Assembly (NCBI GenBank): GCA_947184155.2
Contig: CAMXCT020001700.1
Span: 62,001-126,000 of the forward strand
Direction of reading: 5' to 3'
Length of the DNA: 64,000 nt
Origin: Cladocopium goreaui
Lineage: Eukaryota > Sar > Dinophyceae > Suessiales > Symbiodiniaceae
The notes under the pieces were generated by a model, which did no database searches, was not told the DNA's origin, and saw nothing but the letters and a program-made list of their open reading frames with translations. Numbering within the stretch: the first letter of the stretch is position 1; every line of letters starts with the position of its first letter. Shown piece by piece: positions 11,701 through 20,395 of the stretch. Position numbers and translations under genes: made by a program.

Positions 11701-12365
11701 CCACCCGGACTCAGACCCCACCTCGCCAAAGATGTTCTTTTCACCGGGAATCACGCCAATATGCGGAATTTTCTCATGCCAGGAGCAGTTCTTGGAGAGA
11801 GGCACCCCATCTTTGTCCACATTTTTTCCCTCAGTGCTATGACCTGCTGAGAATCTGCAGTTCAATCCCGCAGGGCAAACACCAAGGGCCTGTGCGGCGC
11901 GGACCCAATGGCCCAATGGTCCAATACTAAACCGGGGCGTTGAGAACTTCATATGGGGACGGAGTGCTTCATGTGTGTCGAAGGAAGCTGCCAATCTGTG
12001 ACATCCATCATCATCCATCTCCACACTGAAAGCAAAACCCATTGGTTTCTGCGAATTTCTTTCCAAAACAGCCATTGGTTTCCATCCATTCACTCTTGAC
12101 TTATGTGCATTTTCATTAAAAGACAAAGCACCCAAGAGGAAAATGGTTGGACACAAACCCAGCCGCACCAAGTCATGCCTTCAGCACAGGACACTCTTCT
12201 GCGATATCAGGGAGCTTAGTCTCCATGAAAGTTTCACGGTCATGATGTTTGGAACACCTGCCAGAAGGTGTTTGCACGTTTTCATGCCAAAAAAAATGAC
12301 AGATTCAAGAAATGTTCGTACATGCATGTACGTCATGCACTACAGATGTATGTGTAAAAATATTA
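8756..12365. other. 3.6-kb stretch without a supportable gene
   Basis: AT-rich sequence with scattered short open frames. The longest, 11584-12171 on the minus strand (195 codons), starts with a hydrophobic segment, but I recognise no domain and see no splice context. The frame at 9021-9356 is equally unsupported. Gene fragments or exons of an unrecognised gene cannot be excluded. Confidence 0.5.
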
Positions 12366-12387
12366 TAGGTATGTAACAGGTATGTGT

Positions 12388-12425
12388 ATATATATATAGA
12401 GAGAGAGAGAGGGAGAGACAGGGAG
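12388..12425. repeat. TA/GA microsatellite
   Basis: TATATATA followed by GAGAGAGAGAGAGG. Confidence 0.9.
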
Positions 12426-12840
12426 AGATGTATACACACATGTGCCTAGAGTGGGCCGCAAGGGCCGCAATATATATGTATATACTTACGTATGTTTCTT
12501 TGTTTACGTATTTAATTCATGTGTTCCTTTATCATCCTTTATCTACTTATTTACTGATTGATTCATTTATTGAATAAATGTTCAGTGATTTATATTCCCT
12601 GACCTCTGTCTACCTTGCTCTACCTTGTCATATTCTCTGCGGCCAAGCCAGCTCGCCACACAGCTGACCTGGGCTCCCCATCAGATCCATCACATTCGTT
12701 GAGATATGCCAGGCGCGGGCAGAGCTGTTGAGATGCCACCTCTAAGCACAACGGTTCTTTTTCGGACGTTGGAAATTCATCATCACCATCATCATAATTA
12801 ATCATTACTATTGTTTTTCATTCTTACCACATATGTTTAG
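12426..12840. other. Spacer without a gene
   Basis: No open frame of note; AT-rich lead-in to the TA array. Confidence 0.6.
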
Positions 12841-13114
12841 ATCAACATTTCAGTATCGTTGTCTCTGTCTATGTATGTATCTCTATTTCTGTATGTGTAC
12901 ATATTTGCATATGCAAGATTTATATATATATATATAGTGTATATACATATATATATATATGTATATATACATATATATATGTATACATATAGTATTATAT
13001 ATATATTATTATATATATATATATATATTATTATATATATTATTATATATATTATTGTATATATTATTATATATATGATATTCATATGTATATGTATGTA
13101 TGTATATATATATA
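12841..13114. repeat. TA-rich microsatellite flanking element A (left)
   Basis: TATATA with ATT and GTAT interruptions. It ends abruptly at the outer terminal repeat of element A. A matching ATT/TA array resumes at 20093 on the other side of the element, so the element appears to lie inside one microsatellite. Confidence 0.9.
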
Positions 13115-13281
13115 TCACACAGCTGCTGCAATCTTTTCCCGCTTGTGGCAAGTTGTCCCAAGCGCTGATACATCAGCGGTGACAATCGAAAAAGAGGTTG
13201 CGACACTCCAGGTACCAGTCGTCCAACGCAGCTGCAACTCACACCAGAATATGTAATGCCTGGAAAAAATGGCAACCTCCA
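13115..13281 (-). repeat. Element A terminal repeat B2
   Basis: Outer 3' copy of the 167-bp B repeat, six mismatches from B1 (13361-13527). It is separated from A2 by 20 bp. Confidence 0.93.
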
Positions 13282-13301
13282 AGGGCGAGGAGGGTTATGG
13301 G

Positions 13302-13361
13302 GCCAAAGGAACTGAGCTGTAGGCCACAGCTATGATTCCACCTGACAAGTGATGAGCACAT
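13302..13361 (-). repeat. Element A internal repeat A2
   Basis: 60-bp sequence identical to A1 at 20033-20092. It directly adjoins B1; the shared AT dinucleotide at 13360-13361 may be the recombination core. Confidence 0.95.
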
Positions 13362-13527
13362 CACATAGCTGCTGCAATCTTTTCCCGCTTGTGGCAAATT
13401 GTCCCAAGCGCTGATACATCAGCGGTGACAATAGAAAAAGAGATTGCGACACTCCAGGTACCAGTCGTCCAATGCAGCTGCAACTCACACCAGAATATGT
13501 AATGCCTGGAAAAAATGACAACCTCCA
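13361..13527 (-). repeat. Element A repeat B1
   Basis: Inner copy of the B repeat, starting 6 bp after the recombinase stop codon. Confidence 0.93.
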
Positions 13528-13532
13528 TCTCT

Positions 13533-14363
13533 TCATTGCTTTGACTTGTCAACCAAAAAAGAGTGCAACAGCGGCCCAGCAGCATCTGCAAATAGCTTGA
13601 CTACCGCACGGTCTTCGGGCGGCATTTGAGCTAGGAGTGATTGAGCAGCTACCTCTTGGATGTAATGCTCAACTGTCTTCAATTGGGCCCATCTGCCCCT
13701 CCATTGAATCAAGCTAAGGTCCTCACTTTCAAGGTACAACGCTGTTGCACCACTTCCGCGCAACACGGCAGGGGTGGCCCCGCGAGAAGGCATAGAAACT
13801 GAAATTCCAAGTCTGCCGAGGATGTGATCCCAACGCCGTCGATAAGCCGACGTGCCACCAGCAAATAAGGACGCATTAGGAGCAAGAGCACCAAACACCT
13901 TAGCCACGTAAGCAAGGACGCAGGGATCGTCGATCTTGCAGTGTTGCTTCCTGGCAAAACGAGCCGTCTTAGGGTTCCTGATATGCACATAGAATGCAGC
14001 GGTCTCATTCAAAGTGTCACCTGGCAGTAAAAGGTCAGACCTGAGAAGGGACATGAACTCGGCTGGATGTAACATCCCAGGGAAGCCAATTAAGGTGATC
14101 CCCAACCATCTGTACCACTTCCAAATCAGGCATAGGCAGCTAACTGCTCGCATGATTGGAGCAGAAAGAACCGGCCTGCAATGGCCCGGTTCGTACTGCT
14201 GCCACTTTCTGTCAACCTGCCAGGCAGAACGGCCGCAAATGTGGAAATGTGTCCTGCATGGCTGTAATGGTATATACAAATTTGTACCGAGGAAAACCTC
14301 CAGCAAAAAGGTGCAATCCATAAGCTCGCAAGGCGAGCGGACCAGCTGTGTAATCCCATCCAA
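13533..14363 (-). CDS. Element A tyrosine recombinase, C-terminal catalytic part
   Basis: Recombinase that would insert the circular DNA intermediate of element A. The frame holds the core binding region (VDRKWQQ...EPGHCRPVL), a box I-like segment GFPGMLHPAEF, and a box II-like segment TPAVLRGSGATALY followed by the tyrosine motif VEHYIQEVAA near residues 228-237. The usual box I arginine appears as His (MLHP rather than LLRP) and box II begins with Thr rather than His. The box II form could be a family trait; the box I change may be inactivating. The true N-terminus lies upstream in the neighbouring frame after the 2A site, with a frameshift near 14215, so this copy is probably broken. The frame ends 6 bp before B1. 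Confidence 0.8.
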   Translation of the reverse strand: MDGITQLVRSPCELMDCTFLLEVFLGTNLYIPLQPCRTHFHICGRSAWQVDRKWQQYEPGHCRPVLSAPIMRAVSCLCLIWKWYRWLGITLIGFPGMLHPAEFMSLLRSDLLLPGDTLNETAAFYVHIRNPKTARFARKQHCKIDDPCVLAYVAKVFGALAPNASLFAGGTSAYRRRWDHILGRLGISVSMPSRGATPAVLRGSGATALYLESEDLSLIQWRGRWAQLKTVEHYIQEVAAQSLLAQMPPEDRAVVKLFADAAGPLLHSFLVDKSKQ

Positions 14364-15609
14364 TGCTTTGCAAGGTCAGTGCAAACTCGGCAAATAACCA
14401 GTTGGCAAACTCATCCAAACATAGCTGCATGCGCTTGGACGTCGCCGTAGCAAAACCCACATCCATGGACAGCTGGCCTCGAGGGGTCCGAGGCCTTGGT
14501 TGAAAACCAGGTCCGGGATTGCGCTCAATATCCCCAGCCAAAAGCAAAAGGAAACGCAACCATCTGGCTGCCAGCTTCGTGCACTTTGCAGACTCCAGGA
14601 TTCTGTCAAATCGATCAAAACCGCCGGAGCGTAGGTCAGAAAGCCAGGTTGGAATTTTCTTGGTTGGTGCAGGCACAGGACGGTTACGCGACGGTGCGTC
14701 GCTTCTGTTCTTACCGGATGCAATGTGAAATCCCCCAGAATAAAGGCACCCGCCCAAAACATAACCTAAGGAACCTTGCAAAACTCTGCAGATAGCCCGG
14801 CTACTGGACCTGCCTTTTGAAGTAGCTCCTAGTGTGACACGGGAATCAAGTAAACTTAGGATTCTGCTATTGGGGTGGTATTTAGCACAATGCTTTAGGA
14901 GGGTTTTATGAACCCGGCATTCAAGAACATTTATATGGTTTCGTTTCTTGAAACGGTACCTCAGCAACTCTTTAAACGGCAAGGAATCCGCAAGTTCTTC
15001 GATCCATTCAGGATCCTCATGAAAAGGTCTGGGATCTGCTGCCGGAAGGTTGGAAAGGTTTCTAGGCAGATCGGGACGAATGCCAATTCTGCGAAAGGAC
15101 AAAACTTTGGCTGCAATTGGAACAATCGGGGCGGAATCATGACGAGCAGCAATAGCTCCCGATGCAATTCGAGCGCACAGCAGCTTCGGGTACGAGGCTG
15201 AGAATGCAGAGACATGTTCGCCAACTTTTGGCCAGCGGCCGTAAACCTCATCCGGAGAGGGGCGGCATCGCGCCGCAAAATCAGCAACTGAAGCATGAGT
15301 GAAAGTGCCCTCAATTACAAAATGATCCGCCGAAGAACCGCACCTACAGGATTGTTCAAGTCCAAGCATCCAAGGTTTATTATGTAGCCATTTAGATGGC
15401 TTTTTGAAAGGGGAACCATAAGCACAAAAACACAAGTGGGTTATGATGCATCCACGAAACACCATCCGTTGAAACACATCCAGGTAAAACATGACAGACC
15501 AGCCAGGCTGTTCTACGCTGAAGAAACCACCAGCCAGCAGCACTAGGTTCATCAGGAAGGCGGTCCTGAGGGCCAGCAGGGTGTGCTCACGTGTCAACCG
15601 ATCCCACAT
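14212..15609 (-). CDS. Element A Pol 3' part: methyltransferase C-half, RNase H C-half, 2A peptide, YR N-terminus
   Basis: Same frame as the upstream Pol frame, from which a single TAG (15691) separates it. Domains in order: residues ~25-150, the second half of a C5-methyltransferase-like fold with VEQPGW (ENP-type motif) at 32-37; ~220-310, the second half of RNase H with Glu230 (NHINVLECRV), Asp255 (LSLLDSRVTLG) and Asp304 (RSDAPSR); residues 355-367 LLLLAGDIERNPGP, a canonical 2A-like motif; then the N-terminal domain of the recombinase (RMQLCLDEFANWL...LRAYGLHLFAGGFPRYKFVY). The recombinase continues in another frame after ~14215. The first codon of this frame is not a real start; translation would have to come through from Pol. 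Confidence 0.82.
   Translation of the reverse strand: MWDRLTREHTLLALRTAFLMNLVLLAGGFFSVEQPGWSVMFYLDVFQRMVFRGCIITHLCFCAYGSPFKKPSKWLHNKPWMLGLEQSCRCGSSADHFVIEGTFTHASVADFAARCRPSPDEVYGRWPKVGEHVSAFSASYPKLLCARIASGAIAARHDSAPIVPIAAKVLSFRRIGIRPDLPRNLSNLPAADPRPFHEDPEWIEELADSLPFKELLRYRFKKRNHINVLECRVHKTLLKHCAKYHPNSRILSLLDSRVTLGATSKGRSSSRAICRVLQGSLGYVLGGCLYSGGFHIASGKNRSDAPSRNRPVPAPTKKIPTWLSDLRSGGFDRFDRILESAKCTKLAARWLRFLLLLAGDIERNPGPGFQPRPRTPRGQLSMDVGFATATSKRMQLCLDEFANWLFAEFALTLQSIGWDYTAGPLALRAYGLHLFAGGFPRYKFVYTITAMQDTFPHLRPFCLAG
14509..14535 (-). other. 2A-like ribosome-skipping peptide GDIERNPGP
   Basis: Codons GGG GAT ATT GAG CGC AAT CCC GGA CCT encode G-D-I-E-R-N-P-G-P, preceded by a Leu-rich helix-like segment. 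This fits the consensus D(V/I)ExNPGP exactly. In known 2A systems the ribosome skips the last Gly-Pro bond. Here the break would separate RNase H from the recombinase. Confidence 0.9.
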
Positions 15610-15690
15610 GTTGAAACCAGCAGGTTGCTGCTTTGATCTTAATGTCGGTTTTCTAAGAGTCCCATATGTTTTACAAGGTGTTCCTGCATG

Positions 15691-18198
15691 CTAGTCTGAA
15701 ATGACACCCCACGCAGCCAAGCTGGCTGCTTGATGAAAAGTGCTATCATCCAACAAGTCACCAAACTGCATTCTGCGACCATCCACATCAAAGCCATCGT
15801 GAACGCGAAAACCAGCGGCTTCGTGAGCCAATGACCAGTTGCCCTCGCTTCGGAACAACTCAATGCAGTCGAACAGGATGCCTTCCGAAAGTGAACAAGG
15901 TATCTTAAGGACAACATCCCGGTCGGAAGGCTGAATGGAAGGGATGGGTTCCTCAAACGATTCACCTAAGGATGATAACACACTGGCAGCTGGAGCAAGC
16001 AACTGGGTATAGTAACCCCGCTGTTCACTGTGACGCCACAACTCTTGAACTACTGACTCACTTTCGGGTGACTGGCATATGCCTGCTCCGTCAGGGCTGG
16101 CATCCGTGCAAAAAATGAAGGGTGCATAACCAACACACAAATCACTCATGCAAACCGGTCCCAAACAACTGAGAGCCAACAGTTCATTCCGAGTCTCTCT
16201 ACTCAGGGAGAAAATTTGGTTCTGCGGCCGCTCAATGCCGTCGGTGAAGGCGTGAGAGACCACCGCCAAAACAGCTCTACGAAACATCAGCACATGAATC
16301 CAGCAGCCGAGCGAACTCGCAAGAAGCCGGCGGCTGGCTGTTCCTCGTCTGGCGACAAGGACTGTGCACATCATCAAAACTGAAATACGGTGGCGTGGTG
16401 CCGAAACAAACCCTATTTTCCCATCAACTTCAGCCCCGAGAAAAACACCCTGAGATACTTCCCGCTGCTTCTTTTTGGGGTGTTGCACAAGCTTAACAGT
16501 TTGGTAAGCCCTTTCAGCTCCTAGAAATACAGCAGTATCACGCAGGGGGACCCGGTTACGAAATTGATTCTCGGTTACGACCTGAATGCCAATATGATCG
16601 TCAATTGAAAGCCATTCCATGAAATCAGATCTGGGAAAAGGGTGGCGGTAACACACCCGCTCGCTGTCCAGCATGCTGCCGGCTAAGAATCTCAGCACGT
16701 TGCAGTGCGCTTGTTGCGCTATCTCAACTGCCCAGCTGTCGCCCATTGCCAGGGCGCTCAACGCAAGGACGCATGGTCCATAGTGCTTTGAAGAGTCAAA
16801 ACAAGACAAATGTCTCAACTCAGCTGCATCAAACAACTTACCAATGCAGTTCCTTTTTGCTCTGGCTGTTGGAACCCTGACAGTGTAATACATCTCTGCA
16901 AGATCATCTGCGGATATCCGAAGCCTACACCCTGGTTTGAGGTGTATGAGAGAAAACATGGACCCTGGCGCAAGTTGTTTTGTGTAATGCGAAAAGGACT
17001 GCATCCGGCTATTCACAGTTTGGGGATTGAGGATCAGCCGATCGTACTGATCATCTTTTGGCACTGCAAACAAACCAACGGCTTCATCCCAATTAATTTC
17101 ATCCAACCGAAAAATACGACAAGCCCCCTTAGTGTCCCATTTGCATGCGAGACCCAAAAGCTCCTGTTTGGAACAATGCACTCTACCCCAAGGTTGTTCA
17201 GGCCACAGGTGAGAGGGCAATCTGACTCTAGCGGGGTCAACAAACGCATCTTTGACTATGGGATCAACCAAGTACGGAGTGGGATCAAAATTGGGGCTAT
17301 GTTCCCATTTAATTCTGCTGGAAATGACAGGCTTCGCAACAGACTTTGGCATACGCGTCTCACCAAGTGAACGCCCTGCATCCGGGGGACTACAAGGGGA
17401 AGGACTAGGCGGATTAAGATCACAACTGGAGGCCATATTATGCTGATCCACGGAAGTGGGCTTGGAAGAATATGGATCCAACTTACTTGCAAGGTCAAAA
17501 ACTAATTCATCGAGGTCCACTTCCTGGTTACCAGGCAATTCCTGACAAGCACGCAGCAAGTTGCTGAATTTTTCACAACTGCGTCCCAAGCTTTGTGACG
17601 AGATCGGACCCGCCTGTACAAAGTGGTCAACAAGCCGTTCGAGCCTATTAATCATCGCACACTGCTCTTCAGTTAAGTCAAACCCAGTGCATTCCTGCGG
17701 TGGGGGACTAATGGGGTGCCCAAGGGTCTCCCAGTTGAGGGTGGCAACAACCAGCTGGAGCAATGAGTGACGAAGCTTCAAACGTTTCCTAAGCTTGCGC
17801 CTTCGGGGCGACAGTCGTGTTGAGCCCGTCCACTCCCAGGTTGGTAAGGGACATGGCCACAAATCGGAGCATGCTGGAGCTCCGTGCACGGTGCGGGAGT
17901 GCGGCTGCAGTGAAAGCGTGAAGAATCTACCCAGGCCTACATGCACCGCTTCTGCACTGAAAACAAAACGTTCCAAAAAACTTAAAAAACTTACGGGTGA
18001 GTCAGAAGGGCTGAACTGCGGCATTTCTTCATTCAGCTTAGACTGTACATTCGAGGCCTGACAAAAGTGAGATTGGGCTGCTGCAGGGCTGGAGCTCCTA
18101 GGCCTATAAACATTCCCCCGGGGGCTATCAACCAATTCAGCAGCTTCACAAAGAGGCGACGAGGAAAATTCAGTCTCTCCTGACTTCAGTTCCGGCAT
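15691..18198 (-). CDS. Element A Pol 5' part: reverse transcriptase, RNase H N-half, methyltransferase N-half
   Basis: The probable start is ATG at 18196-18198, overlapping the Gag stop (TGA 18186-18188). After a linker come RT motifs: RISADDLAEMYYTV (motif A region), AMGDSWAVEIAQQAH (motif B region) and LSIDDHIGIQV (motif C, IDD in place of YxDD). The first RNase H catalytic Asp lies in FCTDASPDGAG (codon 16102-16104). About 80 residues later begins a methyltransferase-like Rossmann segment (ELFRSEGNWSLAHEAAGF, then GFDVDG and GDLLDD). The frame stops at TAG 15691, and the in-frame sequence just past it reads HAGTPCKTYG, the PPC-type catalytic loop. The stop therefore cuts the methyltransferase and is most likely a mutation. 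Confidence 0.85.
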   Translation of the reverse strand: MPELKSGETEFSSSPLCEAAELVDSPRGNVYRPRSSSPAAAQSHFCQASNVQSKLNEEMPQFSPSDSPVSFLSFLERFVFSAEAVHVGLGRFFTLSLQPHSRTVHGAPACSDLWPCPLPTWEWTGSTRLSPRRRKLRKRLKLRHSLLQLVVATLNWETLGHPISPPPQECTGFDLTEEQCAMINRLERLVDHFVQAGPISSQSLGRSCEKFSNLLRACQELPGNQEVDLDELVFDLASKLDPYSSKPTSVDQHNMASSCDLNPPSPSPCSPPDAGRSLGETRMPKSVAKPVISSRIKWEHSPNFDPTPYLVDPIVKDAFVDPARVRLPSHLWPEQPWGRVHCSKQELLGLACKWDTKGACRIFRLDEINWDEAVGLFAVPKDDQYDRLILNPQTVNSRMQSFSHYTKQLAPGSMFSLIHLKPGCRLRISADDLAEMYYTVRVPTARAKRNCIGKLFDAAELRHLSCFDSSKHYGPCVLALSALAMGDSWAVEIAQQAHCNVLRFLAGSMLDSERVCYRHPFPRSDFMEWLSIDDHIGIQVVTENQFRNRVPLRDTAVFLGAERAYQTVKLVQHPKKKQREVSQGVFLGAEVDGKIGFVSAPRHRISVLMMCTVLVARRGTASRRLLASSLGCWIHVLMFRRAVLAVVSHAFTDGIERPQNQIFSLSRETRNELLALSCLGPVCMSDLCVGYAPFIFCTDASPDGAGICQSPESESVVQELWRHSEQRGYYTQLLAPAASVLSSLGESFEEPIPSIQPSDRDVVLKIPCSLSEGILFDCIELFRSEGNWSLAHEAAGFRVHDGFDVDGRRMQFGDLLDDSTFHQAASLAAWGVISD

Positions 18199-18930
18199 CC
18201 TGACGGGGCTGCAGAGTCGCTCGTCTCGTCCTTCGCTTTGCCTCGGCCTTTCTTTGGCTTCCACGGCTTGCGAGGACCTTTTGGAAATTCTTCGTCTGCA
18301 GGGTCGTCCTTGGACGGCTTGTCGGCGGACTTGGTGTTCTTCAGTCTGCCCTCCAGATAGTCCAAATCCTTCAGGTAAGCTATGTTGCCTGTGACCCACG
18401 GAGCCGAGGCGAGCTTGGCATAGGGGGTCAGCCCTACGCGACGGCGGTTCATAGTGATTGTTTGCAAATTGGGGTCCGGCATGGCAGCTAGGAGCCAGCC
18501 GAATTGGCATCGGCCCTGGTCCAAGGCGATCTGCTCCACCATCATCAAACCAAGTGCAAACAAGCCCATTGAGAACTCGTTCTTTGCTTCGCAACTCATC
18601 TGCCAAGCCACGGCCATGTACTGAGCCAAGTTGGTCAGCTGTCGTTGATCTCCCAAAGGCATCCGCTTCTCCACGTAGCTTCGCATCAAGCAGCTGTTCA
18701 CCTGATCGGCCGGGAGGCCCAGATCTACGGCAGCATTGGAAGCTATGGATCTTCCGGTGCCCTTCACATCTTCCATAGTCCGCAGGTAGGCATCCCTGGC
18801 AACGCAGCCCTTGAGTCCGCTTCGCGAGCTGCCTCCTTCGCTGCCCAAGGCGGCGGTGACCAGATCTCTGGTTGGCGGCGCCAACTTCTGCATCAACGCC
18901 GCGGTTTGCTTCATCTGCATGGAGTGCCAA
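18186..18930 (-). CDS. Element A Gag, C-terminal part
   Basis: Well-formed protein-like frame with helical segments (YVEKRMPLGDQRQLTNLAQY, FSMGLFALGLMMVEQIALDQG) and a Lys/Pro-rich basic tail suited to nucleic-acid binding. It ends in TGA ten bases after the Pol ATG, so Gag and Pol overlap out of frame. Upstream of ~18920 the sensible coding moves to the next frame, which suggests a frameshift mutation there. The other long frame across this interval is GC-driven noise. No zinc knuckle is visible. Confidence 0.65.
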
Positions 18931-19752
18931 CAGTTGGTGCAGAGGATCCGACGAGGCATTGAGGACCTGAGATACCTCGTCCTCGGCTTCGACCTCCGCC
19001 TCCGCATGAGCGAAGGCTTGCTGAGGGGCAGGATTCTCCTCTGCCAACCCCTCTGTGCGGGCAAACCGACCCCGAGGAGGTCCGGCTAAGGAGCGAAGGC
19101 GCTCCAAAGTTCCTGGTGGAACTGCCCCAGCGACAGTGCCAGGGGCAAACAGCACTGACCTTCCGGCCACAAGAGGTCATGGCTCCAGGTCTACCACTGG
19201 AGCTAGGCCACCAGAGGGCGCCGCTTGCTGCGTCTCCAGTTGGGCAATGCGCGCCTGCAACTGCTGAACAACTTCTGGGCTGACATTGGACTGAACGGGC
19301 GAAGCTGCCTCTCCTTCTTCGGCAGTGAAATGCTCCAGCAAAACTTCGTCCGCGGCCAGCTCGCTGATCCAGAATTCTGCCGCTTGGTGAGCTCCTCGCA
19401 TGGAGGGGCGAGCAATTGAGTTCTGGGCCATCATCCGCAACAAACCGGCAGCGGCGTTGCCGCGCAAGGCCGGAGTGCGCACGAAATGAGCCGCACACTC
19501 GGCGGGCATGTCCACCAACACCATCCGTCCTGAACCAAGCCTTCTTCCTCGAGCATCTTCCAGAGGAACATCTACTTCCTTTTGAACCACCAAACTGTCT
19601 CCATCGCCATCCACTAACTGCTCCAGAAGAGCGAAGACTTCTTCCAAAGCAGGTAGCAAAACCATGAAACCTGAAACACGACATCGAACTAGGTGAGCCA
19701 GGAGACGCACTCCGGCGCCTTCCAAACTTCCTACCAAAACTGTAGTGGGCAC
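18915..19752 (-). CDS. Element A Gag, N-terminal part (interrupted by TGA at 19177)
   Basis: Starts at ATG 19752. Residues 1-60 are hydrophobic/leucine-rich; residues ~100-190 include a coiled coil (EVVQQLQARIAQLETQQ). A single TGA (19177-19179) interrupts the frame, which then continues through PLVAGRSVLF and an acidic stretch to ~18915, where coding changes frame. Function inferred from position between A1 and Pol. Confidence 0.6.
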
Positions 19753-20032
19753 TGTGATATTCCCTGAACCTAGAGCGGAGTTCCACTCGCCCCCTGGCAG
19801 CTGGCAGTTCGTACCAAATAGCGAAGGCTGAAGTTACACAATGCCAAATCCAGATGCGGCACTTGGAGGACAGCAGGCAAGCTGACACAAGTGCCCCGCA
19901 GCAAAAAGGCACCGATAAATATGGCTCCAAGCAAAATGCCAGACAGAGAACAACTAGACTGACTAGGGGGAAACCACCAGCGGAGCTCTCTAATAGCTTC
20001 GAGTGCCGAGGCCCAAGGGACCGCACTCATGA

Positions 20033-20092
20033 GCCAAAGGAACTGAGCTGTAGGCCACAGCTATGATTCCACCTGACAAGTGATGAGCACAT
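20033..20092 (-). repeat. Element A terminal repeat A1
   Basis: 60-bp 5' terminal repeat, identical to 13302-13361. Its outer end (GAGCACAT) passes straight into TATATAT microsatellite. Confidence 0.95.
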
Positions 20093-20395
20093 ATATATAT
20101 TATTATATTATATTATATTATATTATATTGTATTATATTATATTATATTATATTGTATTATATTATATTATATTATAGTATATTAAATTATATTATATTA
20201 GATTAGATTACATTACATTACATTATATTATATTATATTGTATTATATTATATATATATGTATAGTATATATATGTATATTAGATTATATTATATTATAT
20301 TATATTATATATATGTATATTGTATTATGTATATATGTATATTATATTCTATATAATTATGTAACTGCATATAACTTCATATGTATTTATAATGT
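20093..20395. repeat. TATTA/TA microsatellite flanking element A (right)
   Basis: (TATTA)n and TA repeats, the probable continuation of the array at 12841-13114 interrupted by element A. Confidence 0.92.

Larger units (their letters stand above)
13115..20092 (-). mobile_element. Element A: YR (DIRS-order) retrotransposon with split direct repeats
   Basis: A complete 7.0-kb element read on the minus strand: A1 repeat (20033-20092), Gag, RT, RNase H with a nested methyltransferase-like domain, 2A-like peptide, tyrosine recombinase, B1 (13361-13527), A2 (13302-13361), B2 (13115-13281). The A1-ORFs-B1-A2-B2 layout is the split direct repeat structure known from PAT/Ngaro-type YR retrotransposons. 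A1 and A2 are identical over 60 bp; B1 and B2 are about 96% identical over 167 bp. No target-site duplication is visible, as expected for recombinase-mediated insertion. The copy is decayed: TGA at 19177, a frameshift near 18920, TAG at 15691, a frameshift near 14215. Confidence 0.92.

Noticed and set aside
18911..20026. 371-codon minus-strand frame overlapping Gag of element A
   Set aside because: Cys/Arg/Ser-rich out-of-frame reading of the Gag region; the other two frames carry the helical, protein-like sequence.
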